Assembly (NCBI RefSeq): GCF_003626735.1
Contig: NZ_RBHX01000001.1
Location: 2,170,001 to 2,234,000, forward strand
Direction of reading: 5' to 3'
Source: Microbacterium sp. CGR2
GTDB lineage: Bacteria > Actinomycetota > Actinomycetes > Actinomycetales > Microbacteriaceae
Length of the DNA: 64,000 bases
The position numbers and the translations under genes are program-made. The notes below the pieces were generated by a model. The model had not been told where the DNA came from. It was given only the letters and a program-made list of their open reading frames with translations, and ran no database searches. Shown here in pieces: positions 58,195-64,000 of this stretch (position 1 is the first letter of the stretch; each line of letters starts with the position of its first letter).

Positions 58195-59268
58195 GTGGCT
58201 CTCACTATCGGCATCGTCGGCCTGCCCAACGTCGGCAAGTCCACCCTTTTCAACGCACTCACCAAGAACGACGTGCTCGCGGCGAACTATCCGTTCGCGA
58301 CGATCGAGCCGAACGTCGGGGTGGTGAACCTCCCCGACCCCCGCCTGGACAAGCTCGCGGAGATCTTCCACAGCGAGCGCGTGCTCCCCGCTGCCGTGTC
58401 GTTCGTCGACATCGCCGGGATCGTGCGCGGTGCCAGCGAGGGCGAAGGGCTGGGCAACAAGTTCCTCGCGAACATCCGTGAGGCGGATGCCATCGCGCAG
58501 GTCGTGCGCGGTTTCTCCGATGACGACGTGGTGCATGTGGAGGGGGCCGTGAACCCGGCATCCGACATGGAGACGATCAACGCCGAGCTCATGCTCGCCG
58601 ACCTCGAGACCGTCGACAAGGCGATCGCGCGGTACGAGAAGGAAGTGCGCGGCAAGAAGATCGAGCCGGTCGTCCTCGAGACGGCGAAAGCGGCGAAGGA
58701 TGCTCTGGAGCGCGGCGTGCTGCTCTCTGTTGCCGGCATCGACCTCGAGCCCATCCGGGAGCTGGGTCTGCTGACCGCCAAGCCGGTCATCTTCGTCTTC
58801 AACGTCGACGAGGGCGTGCTGACGAACGATGCTCGCAAGGAAGAGCTCGCGGCGCTCGTGGCACCGGCGAAGGCCATCTTCCTCGACGCGAAGATCGAGT
58901 CCGAGCTCATCGACCTCGACCCGGAGGATGCCGCCGAGCTGCTCGCATCGACGGGCCAGGATGAGTCGGGTCTCGATCAGCTCGCTCGCATCGGCTTCGA
59001 CACCCTGGGGCTGCAGACGTACCTGACGGCCGGTCCCAAGGAGGCCCGCGCCTGGACGATCCCCAAGGGGTCGAAGGCGCCGCAGGCCGCCGGTGTGATC
59101 CACACCGACTTCGAGAAGGGCTTCATCAAGGCGGAGATCGTCTCGTTCGACGACCTCGTCGCGACGGGATCCGTCGTCGAAGCCCGCGCCAAGGGCAAGG
59201 CCCGCCTCGAGGGCAAGGATTACGTCATGCAGGACGGCGACGTCGTCGAGTTCCGCTTCAACAACTAG
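58195..59268 (+). CDS. ychF: Redox-regulated ATPase YchF
   Basis: A 357-residue Obg-family ATPase that binds ribosomes. The P-loop is GLPNVGKSTLFNALTK, G3 is in DIAGIVRGASEGEGLGNKF, and the altered specificity motif NVDE (VIFVFNVDEG) explains ATP binding. A helical insertion and the C-terminal TGS-like domain (GPKEARAWTIPKGSKAPQAA) end in DVVEFRFNN. The GTG start has TAGACT eight bases upstream. The last 15 bases before the final codon and stop are repeated exactly at 60145 and 62729, which makes the gene's 3' end a candidate insertion site. Confidence 0.97.
   Translation: MALTIGIVGLPNVGKSTLFNALTKNDVLAANYPFATIEPNVGVVNLPDPRLDKLAEIFHSERVLPAAVSFVDIAGIVRGASEGEGLGNKFLANIREADAIAQVVRGFSDDDVVHVEGAVNPASDMETINAELMLADLETVDKAIARYEKEVRGKKIEPVVLETAKAAKDALERGVLLSVAGIDLEPIRELGLLTAKPVIFVFNVDEGVLTNDARKEELAALVAPAKAIFLDAKIESELIDLDPEDAAELLASTGQDESGLDQLARIGFDTLGLQTYLTAGPKEARAWTIPKGSKAPQAAGVIHTDFEKGFIKAEIVSFDDLVATGSVVEARAKGKARLEGKDYVMQDGDVVEFRFNN
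59248..59268 (+). repeat. ychF 3'-end repeat, copy A
   Basis: GAGTTCCGCTTCAAC (59248-59262) plus AACTAG is the end of ychF. The 15-mer recurs exactly at 60145 and 62729. Preceding bases GGCGACGTCGTC differ from the other copies, which have CGGAAC at this distance. Confidence 0.8.
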
Positions 59269-59270
59269 TC

Positions 59271-59291
59271 GCGTTCCCGTTCAACGTCTGC
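59271..59291 (+). repeat. Degenerate copy of the ychF end repeat (copy A')
   Basis: Three bases after the ychF stop. GCGTTCCCGTTCAACGTCTGC matches copy B at 16 of 21 positions. It shares the AACGTCT ending with copy B, while copies A and C share AACAACT. Confidence 0.5.
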
Positions 59292-59373
59292 CCAAGTGGG
59301 CGAGCATCGCGAGGACCACTGCAATGTCGTGTTCTGCGGGCTTGCATGCTGGGCCGCTGATAGCGTGCGATCC

Positions 59374-60039
59374 ATGGATGAGTACCTCACTGCCGCGGGG
59401 GCCTCGTGGGATCCTGAACCGACTGGCGGCGAATGGATCGGTCCGCTCCTCGACTTCTTCGGCAGGACGCTCGGTCACGCCGTCCCCGCGGGGTACGAGG
59501 CGTATGCCGTCGTTCGGATCCCGTGGGGCGCTGAGATGCCGGAGCGGCAGGACTATCCGGTCCTCGAGGCGTTGATCCAGCAACTCGCGCCCTTCACTGG
59601 CGCGCAGATCGTGCACAGCGCTCTGTGGGAGGGTTGGGGATGGCTGTATGACCGCGACCAGGACCCGCGCACGGCGCCCGGATCCGCCGCCTTCGCCTTC
59701 CCCCATGATGAGGCGGTGCTCAGACAAGCGCAGGAGTCGATGGCCCGCCGTCGTGTCGCGAGACCCTATGCTGCGCCGCTGATGCTCCCGGAGCGCAACT
59801 ACTTCCTGTGGTCGGGCCCACTCTCTTCCGTCGCAGCTCTGCGGCACAACGGCGACATCCCCTCGCTGATCTGGCCGGAGGATCGATCGTGGTTCATCGG
59901 TGCCCCGATCTACACCAGCGAGATCGCCGTGGGTGCTGACGAGCGCATCATCCGGGCTGTCCTGGATGCACCGGGTCTCCGTGCGCTGGGCGAAGCCCGA
60001 CGAGGTGCTTCAAGGCGACGACTGACGGTTGTGCCGTAA
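59374..60039 (+). CDS. Hypothetical protein in the first islet
   Basis: A 221-residue protein with no recognised domain. It has a pattern seen in a poorly described actinobacterial group: an aromatic-rich segment (ALWEGWGWLYDRDQDP), a basic RNYFLWSGPLSSVAALRHNG, then LIWPEDRSWFIGAPIYTSEI and a final LIIRAVLDAPGLRALGE-like stretch. The W-P-x-D-R-x-W motif is the most conserved-looking part. There are no transmembrane helices or signal peptide. The ATG lies seven bases after TAGCGT. It lies between copies A' and B of the ychF end repeat, so it may have arrived with them. Confidence 0.75.
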   Translation: MDEYLTAAGASWDPEPTGGEWIGPLLDFFGRTLGHAVPAGYEAYAVVRIPWGAEMPERQDYPVLEALIQQLAPFTGAQIVHSALWEGWGWLYDRDQDPRTAPGSAAFAFPHDEAVLRQAQESMARRRVARPYAAPLMLPERNYFLWSGPLSSVAALRHNGDIPSLIWPEDRSWFIGAPIYTSEIAVGADERIIRAVLDAPGLRALGEARRGASRRRLTVVP

Positions 60040-60120
60040 CGCCGCCGCGTCCAAGACCAGGGCGACGGGTGACGGCGTCGGGTGTTGCAGTGGTGAGGTC
60101 GAGCTGTGCGAGCGCGAGAG

Positions 60121-60165
60121 GTGATTCAGCTGCGGAACGTGGTTGAGTTCCGCTTCAACGTCTAA
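60121..60165 (+). repeat. ychF 3'-end repeat, copy B, with a foreign YchF tail
   Basis: It carries GAGTTCCGCTTCAAC at 60145-60159 with upstream and downstream context. Read in frame, 60121-60165 gives VIQLRNVVEFRFNV and a stop, which resembles the native YchF end VMQDGDVVEFRFNN. It also has CGGAAC (60133) eight bases before GTTCCG (60147), an inverted pair shared with copy C. Confidence 0.75.
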
Positions 60166-60213
60166 ACCCCAGCTTGGAGGGCAGGCCTTCTCCGGCGTTT
60201 TCGTGTGTGGGTG

Positions 60214-60573
60214 TCAGGAGCGATCCATTGCGTCGATGTATCGCGTAAGGGCGTCGCGGTTCTGCTCGAGGAAGGCTATGCGCTCGACCATCTTGTCGCG
60301 CTGTTCGACGAGCACCGCGCGCAGTTCGGGATCAGGATCTGCGACGATTGTGCCGCTTGTGTCATTCAGGCACGGCAGCATGTCGCTGATGATGCGGGTA
60401 GGGATCCCCGAGTCGAGCAGCCCGCGGATCTTCTGCACGCGCGCCACGAGATACTCGTCGTATTCGCGGTAGCCGTTGTCGAGCCGTAGCGGCGTGATGA
60501 GTCCCTGCTCCTCGTAGTACCGCAGCATCCGCGTGGGCACCTTTGTTCGCTCAGCCAGCTCGCCGATCCGCAT
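60214..60573 (-). CDS. MerR family transcriptional regulator
   Basis: A 119-residue regulator. The N-terminal winged helix is MRIGELAERTKVPTRMLRYY and the hinge has EEQGLITPLRLDNGYREYDE. VQKIRGLLDSGIPTRIIS leads to a C-terminal dimerisation coiled coil (about 75-115). No cysteine metal site is present, so a metal sensor is unlikely. The second ATG at 60573 was taken as start; the first is nine bases upstream. Dyads at 60584-60601 and 60840-60861 are candidate operators, and the divergent flavin monooxygenase gene is the likely target. Confidence 0.92.
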   Translation of the reverse strand: MRIGELAERTKVPTRMLRYYEEQGLITPLRLDNGYREYDEYLVARVQKIRGLLDSGIPTRIISDMLPCLNDTSGTIVADPDPELRAVLVEQRDKMVERIAFLEQNRDALTRYIDAMDRS

Positions 60574-60583
60574 CCCGCCCATC

Positions 60584-60601
60584 CTTCACATCCATGTCAA
60601 G
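60584..60601 (-). promoter_or_regulatory. Dyad upstream of the MerR gene
   Basis: CTTCACATCCATGTCAAG is an imperfect dyad (CTTCACAT against ATGTCAAG), eleven bases before the second MerR ATG. It has the half-site TGACAT in common with the dyad before the monooxygenase gene. Candidate autoregulatory operator. Confidence 0.5.
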
Positions 60602-60609
60602 GATATCCG

Positions 60610-60846
60610 TCAGAACTGCCTCTTGGCCACGGCAGCGCGCCTGGAGCCAGCCAGGAGCTCGCGGAGGCGATCGGCGAGTAGCGGCGTTCCCTGGTCCACA
60701 GCGTGCACGCACCCGACTCCGCCCAGGAGGTCTGCGAGGCTCTCAGGCCCGCATGAATTCGCGATAAGTACCTCATGCCCCGCGTCGACTGCGAGACGGG
60801 CATGACTATCAAAGCCCACGCGCCGGTGTTCATGATGATTTGACAT
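60610..60846 (-). pseudogene. Decayed NAD(P)-binding (F420-type oxidoreductase) fragment
   Basis: The 78-codon frame reads HARLAVDAGHEVLIANSCGP and ESLADLLG, which match the start of NADP-dependent F420-type oxidoreductases after the nucleotide-binding loop. The normal first GxGxxG strand is lost. In another frame an ATG (at 60833) gives MNTGAWALIV, so a frameshift near the N-terminus is likely. The frame ends after about 80 codons instead of 200. It lies between the MerR gene and its divergent partner and is probably a relic of an earlier gene in this cassette. Confidence 0.6.
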
Positions 60847-60861
60847 TCACATGGGTGTCAA
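60840..60861 (+). promoter_or_regulatory. Operator-like dyad and promoter of the monooxygenase gene
   Basis: TTGACA (60840-60845) is a perfect -35 box and pairs as an inverted repeat with TGTCAA (60856-60861) ten bases later. A -10 box may be GATGAT (60867-60872), giving a long spacer (21 bases) of the kind that MerR proteins act on. The ATG is at 60879. Confidence 0.55.
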
Positions 60862-60878
60862 CGTTGGATGATAGGCGC

Positions 60879-62210
60879 ATGACCATGGCAGACCGCAAAA
60901 TCATCCTCGGGATGGCACTGACTGACGGCTACGGCACCCTCCCGGGTGCCTGGCGCGCACCGCACGTTGACCCCGGAAACTACTCGAAGGTCGAAGCGAA
61001 CATTCGCTACGCCCAAGCCGCCGAACGCGGCGGCTTCTCGTTCGTGTTCACGCCCGACTTCCCGGCCGTGCGGGGCGACCTCGAGCACTCGACCGTGAGC
61101 AACATCATGGATCCGCTCATGGAGGCGGCTGCGATCTCGCAGGCGACGAACAACATCGGTTTCGTGCTGACGGGGTCTACGACGTTCCAGGAACCTTTCA
61201 ACACAGCCCGGCAGTTCAAGACGCTCGACATCATGAGTCACGGCCGCGCCGGTTGGAACGCTGTCACGACGAGCGACCAGCTCGTCGCGGCGAACTACGG
61301 CAAGCCCGTCGCCGACAGAGCCGAGCGATACCAGCGTGCCCACGAATCGATCCAGGTCGTGCAGTCGCTCTGGGGTAGTTGGGAGAAGGACGCCTGGATC
61401 AAGGACCAGGAGTCGGGCCGCTTCATCGATCCTGCGAAGCTGCAGCCGATCAACCTCGGCGGCGAATACGTCGCATCGCGCGGACCGCTCGCGTTGCCGC
61501 CGTCGGAGCAGGGGCAGCCTGTCGTCTTCACCTCGGGCGGACCAAGCCCGCATCTGCTTGAGATCGCTGGGCGCTACGCGAGCGGCTTCATCACCGAGGT
61601 GTGGACGATCGACGAGGCCCGCGCTTCGCGCGCGGCGCTGCGGCGTGCTGCTGAGAAGGCTGGTCGCAACCCCGACGACGTGAAGTTCATCGTCGGCATC
61701 ATGACCACCGTGACCCCGACGGTGCGCGAAGGACTCGACCGGCGCATGTCGATGTCGGGCGAGGTCATCGAGGCCCGCCTTCCACACCTCAGCGCGATGA
61801 TCGGCGTGCCGATCCAGCCGCGGCACATCGACAAGCCGCTCGCGCCCGAACAAATGGCAATCGCGCATGCGTCACCGCAGGACCCGCGCTCCGAGATCGC
61901 GCTCAAGGTGGCGCGCGAGGGGTGGTCGCCGCGTGACATCCTCGCGCACGGCGTCATCGATTATCACCCCGTTACCGTGGGGCCGGGGGAGGTACACGCC
62001 GATCACATGCAAGATTGGTTCGATGCCGGTGCCGCCGACGGCTTCTGGCTCTCGCCCGACGTCTACGAGGACGGCATCGACGCGTTCGTCGACGAGGTCG
62101 TGCCGATCCTGCGCGAGCGTGGCCTCTATCCCGAGGGCTACGTGGGATCCACGTTGCGCGAGAACCTCGGCATCCCCGACCAGTACGGTCTTGGCGAGTG
62201 GCTGAAGTGA
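60879..62210 (+). CDS. FMN-dependent monooxygenase (NtaA/SnaA/DszA family)
   Basis: A 443-residue luciferase-like monooxygenase of the group that uses reduced FMN from a partner reductase. The start ADRKIILGMALTDGYGTLPG is typical, followed by NYSKVEANIRYAQAAERGGF. MSHGRAGWNAVTTSDQLVAANY carries the FMN site, and QPINLGGEYVASRGPLALPP is the usual middle segment. QGQPVVFTSGGPSPHLLEIA leads to the phosphate loop. Known members oxidise chelators, sulfur or streptogramin substrates; this one is unknown. The ATG at 60879 is used. The stop overlaps the reductase by four bases (GTGA). It lies between copies B and C of the ychF end repeat. Confidence 0.93.
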   Translation: MTMADRKIILGMALTDGYGTLPGAWRAPHVDPGNYSKVEANIRYAQAAERGGFSFVFTPDFPAVRGDLEHSTVSNIMDPLMEAAAISQATNNIGFVLTGSTTFQEPFNTARQFKTLDIMSHGRAGWNAVTTSDQLVAANYGKPVADRAERYQRAHESIQVVQSLWGSWEKDAWIKDQESGRFIDPAKLQPINLGGEYVASRGPLALPPSEQGQPVVFTSGGPSPHLLEIAGRYASGFITEVWTIDEARASRAALRRAAEKAGRNPDDVKFIVGIMTTVTPTVREGLDRRMSMSGEVIEARLPHLSAMIGVPIQPRHIDKPLAPEQMAIAHASPQDPRSEIALKVAREGWSPRDILAHGVIDYHPVTVGPGEVHADHMQDWFDAGAADGFWLSPDVYEDGIDAFVDEVVPILRERGLYPEGYVGSTLRENLGIPDQYGLGEWLK

Positions 62211-62698
62211 TCACGCGGGATCGGATGCGCCATGCGCTCGCGGGGTTCTCGACCGGCCTGTCGGTCGTCGCAGCCGAAGTCGACGGGCAGATCGTGGGCA
62301 TGCCCGCGAACTCGCTCGTATCGGTGTCGCTGGATCCACCGCTCGTCTCGCTGTCGTTCGCGTACGCGTCGACGACGTGGCCCGTTCTTCGGCGGGCCGA
62401 ACGGTGGGGGATCAGTGTGCTCGGCGTCGGGCACGAGCAGGTGCTGAGCAATCTGCGCCGCCCGGCCGCCGAGCGGTTCGTTGGCGTCGAGATGGAGGTG
62501 AGGGGCCAGGCGGCCTTTGTTGCTGGTGCGCTCGCGACGATCGAGGTCGTTCCGCGCACTGCCGTAGAGGCGGGCGATCACACGCTGATGCTGCTGGAGG
62601 TGCTCGCCCTTGATCGCGATGAGACGCGAGAGCCCCTCGTATTCTTCGGCAGTCGTGTGCGCACGCTGGCGGGTGACGTGCTGACGTTAGCCGTGTGA
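62207..62698 (+). CDS. Flavin reductase family protein
   Basis: A 163-residue FMN-binding reductase that should supply FMNH2 to the monooxygenase before it. The flavin_Reduct fold starts at MRHALAGFSTGLSVVAAEVD. It continues with GMPANSLVSVSLDPPLVSLS, which binds the flavin, then RFVGVEMEVRG and a C-terminal strand. The GTG at 62207 overlaps the monooxygenase stop by four bases; a GTG nine bases upstream is an alternative. The two-component pairing strongly supports the function. It ends 30 bases before copy C of the ychF end repeat. Confidence 0.92.
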   Translation: MITRDRMRHALAGFSTGLSVVAAEVDGQIVGMPANSLVSVSLDPPLVSLSFAYASTTWPVLRRAERWGISVLGVGHEQVLSNLRRPAAERFVGVEMEVRGQAAFVAGALATIEVVPRTAVEAGDHTLMLLEVLALDRDETREPLVFFGSRVRTLAGDVLTLAV

Positions 62699-62716
62699 TC
62701 AATGGTTGGTCCGTAC

Positions 62717-62749
62717 CGGAACTCGGTGGAGTTCCGCTTCAACAACTGA
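62717..62749 (+). repeat. ychF 3'-end repeat, copy C
   Basis: GAGTTCCGCTTCAAC (62729-62743) plus AACTGA matches the ychF end. CGGAAC (62717-62722) lies eight bases before GTTCCG (62731-62736), as in copy B. Read in frame it gives RNSVEFRFNN and a stop. Confidence 0.8.
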
Positions 62750-62773
62750 GTGAAGCCGGCGCGAACGGGCGGT

Positions 62774-63553
62774 CTATGCCCGACGTTCGACGTCTCGCCT
62801 CAAGATCTCGGGCCAGGTCTCGACATCTCCCGGGGTCCGGGCGACCGTCAGAGTTGCGTGCGGGAGCAGCACGGCGAGGGATTCCGCGGTGGACAGTGGG
62901 TGGCCCGGATCGCCCACCCAGGCCAAGATCGTCGTCGGCACGTCGATTCGCGCGACGGCCTCAGGGGCAGGCAGGTCACTGAGCGCCGCGCCGCGAAGCA
63001 GCGACGGCAAGAGAGCGTCGGCGACGTCGGGCCGTGTCTCCGGGGTGCCGACGGTGGCCGGTGGCGGTGTTGTTCCACGCGTGGCGGCGAGGAATGCTTC
63101 CACGCCGTCGGATTCGATGAGCGCGGCCGCTGCTCGGTAGATCTCGGCTTGATCGGGTCTGGTCGTCCAGGCAGTGGGTGGCACCATGAGCGTGAGCCCG
63201 GTGAAGCGGTCCGGCTCGATCGAAGCAGCGTGCAAGAGAGTCGCGGTACCCATGGAGGGACCGACTCCGTGGATACGTTCGCCCGGGAACCAGCGGTCGA
63301 GCAGCCGCAGAAGGTCCTCAGCGAGGTTCTGCCAGCGATAGTCCTCGGGGACCTTCCGCCCGGTCGACCGACCGTGACCGCGTGCGTCGTACCGGAGCAG
63401 TCGAGTCCCACTGAGCCCTCTACCGAGGTCGAGATTGAGGACCCGATCGCGGCCCCGGCTCGACGTGAGGCCATGCAGCTGGACGACGGGGTGTCCGCCT
63501 TCATCGCTCAAGGCGACAGCCAGCTCTGCTCCGGCTACCTCGAAAGTGGGCAT
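62774..63553 (-). CDS. Alpha/beta hydrolase
   Basis: A 259-residue hydrolase. The oxyanion region is VVQLHGLTSSRG, and RLLRYDARGHGRSTGR is the typical strand-4 segment. The nucleophile serine is Ser100 in GVGPSMGTATLLH. An aspartate candidate lies in WVGDPGHPLSTAE. The usual C-terminal histidine is not obvious (the region reads VARTPGDVETWPEILRR), so catalysis may be altered or the histidine is elsewhere. The ATG at 63553 has no Shine-Dalgarno sequence and no clear -10 box. It is convergent with the flavin reductase and begins 25 bases after copy C. Confidence 0.87.
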   Translation of the reverse strand: MPTFEVAGAELAVALSDEGGHPVVQLHGLTSSRGRDRVLNLDLGRGLSGTRLLRYDARGHGRSTGRKVPEDYRWQNLAEDLLRLLDRWFPGERIHGVGPSMGTATLLHAASIEPDRFTGLTLMVPPTAWTTRPDQAEIYRAAAALIESDGVEAFLAATRGTTPPPATVGTPETRPDVADALLPSLLRGAALSDLPAPEAVARIDVPTTILAWVGDPGHPLSTAESLAVLLPHATLTVARTPGDVETWPEILRRDVERRA

Positions 63554-63627
63554 CAGGGTCTTCAATCGGTGACTGATCGCGTCGGTCGTTGACTTTTCAG
63601 ACTATCTGGGGCGATATGGTACTGCCC

Positions 63628-64000
63628 ATGCGACTGACCAACGTCACGCACCTCCGCCTCCCATTCGGACGGCTCTGGGGTTACGACGTCAGCGCGTCTG
63701 CACTCGGGCGACGCCTCCCCGTGTCGTTCGATCAGCGACTCCATGTCGGCGCAGGCGATCGACCCGGCTCGTGGATGGCGTTGTCCTTCCGGCTGCCCGC
63801 ATCGACTCGTCGTGAGTCGATCGCCGACGCCTGGCTGGCCGTCGTCGCTCGCCATGGCACGCTGCGATCGGCATTCGCGCCCGGTGCTGATGGCGATCCG
63901 GTGCTTCACGAGATCGAGATCGCCCCCGGAAGCTGGGTCGAGCATCCGGTGGCCCCTGGTCAGGCTGTCAACGACGCGTTGCGGGGCATTCTCGATGCGG
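63628..64000 (+). CDS. N-terminal part of a condensation-domain-like protein, cut by the window edge
   Basis: 124 codons are visible, beginning MRLTNVTHLRLPFGRLWGYD and continuing with RPGSWMALSFRLPASTRRES and VARHGTLRSAFAPGADGDPV. The alternation and the RHGTLRSAF segment resemble the start of condensation domains of peptide synthetases and related acyltransferase-fold proteins. The catalytic HHxxxDG motif would lie beyond the edge, so this remains a suggestion. The ATG at 63628 follows TATGGT by seven bases, with a TTGACT further upstream. It is divergent from the alpha/beta hydrolase, 74 bases between starts. Confidence 0.6.
   Translation, partial: MRLTNVTHLRLPFGRLWGYDVSASALGRRLPVSFDQRLHVGAGDRPGSWMALSFRLPASTRRESIADAWLAVVARHGTLRSAFAPGADGDPVLHEIEIAPGSWVEHPVAPGQAVNDALRGILDA

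Noticed and set aside
59269..62773. An integrase or transposase inside the ychF-linked region
   Set aside because: All reading frames were checked by eye for tyrosine or serine recombinase motifs and for DDE patterns. None was found, so mobility is inferred from repeats only.

Overview
The window is a chromosomal segment of a high-GC actinobacterium, most likely Microbacterium or a close relative in Microbacteriaceae. The reasons are the uniformly high GC content, many GTG starts, actinobacterial families (DUF501, DUF4307, DUF4245, a DUF6264-like protein), the eno-ftsB-DUF501 order and a very frequent leaderless promoter layout (a TAnnnT box six bases before the start codon). This genus call is inference; no marker gene was compared.

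Layout. 1-3800: riboflavin operon ribD-ribE-ribBA-ribH on the minus strand behind an FMN riboswitch. 3856-10057: Fpg-type glycosylase, GNAT acetyltransferase, mfd, a VOC protein and a gamma-class carbonic anhydrase-like protein. 10097-17564: gdhA, ppc, nhaA-mazG, hisS. 17587-22963: a palindrome, SGNH hydrolase, VOC protein, AraC regulator, APC permease, CPBP protease with a doubtful start, O-methyltransferase. 23075-28391: eno, ftsB-like, DUF501, membrane-anchored subtilase, type II NADH dehydrogenase with a lysine/alanine tail. 28443-35705: MFS transporter and glutaminase, a possible manganese (yybP-ykoY-like) riboswitch, a hypothetical protein, an unusual short tRNA with UAA anticodon, a PLP enzyme overlapping a sugar-lactone oxidase, lemA. 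35737-45028: YcaQ-like protein, AI-2E family transporter, ilvA, greA, DUF4307, hemolysin III, uppS, PIN-PhoH ATPase. 45017-46312: a single DUF559/AbiEi-like gene between duplicated terminators and duplicated 50-base elements. 46328-59268: fumC, beta carbonic anhydrase, DUF4245, xseB, xseA, ispH, fbaA, glpX, rmuC, exonuclease, methyltransferase, ychF. 59269-64000: accessory region.

Most of the window is housekeeping: central carbon metabolism (eno, fbaA, glpX, fumC, ppc), nitrogen entry (gdhA, glsA), DNA repair (mfd, fpg, xseAB, rmuC, ycaQ-like), cofactor synthesis and translation.

The most interesting part is the region after ychF. The last 15 coding bases before its final codon and stop recur exactly at 60145 and 62729, and a degenerate copy follows its stop. 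Between the copies lie a hypothetical gene and a MerR-controlled flavin monooxygenase/flavin reductase cassette next to a decayed oxidoreductase gene. This looks like islets accreted at the 3' end of ychF, although no integrase is present. The second candidate is the DUF559-type gene flanked by twin terminators. The third is the class I tRNA with a leucine UAA anticodon.
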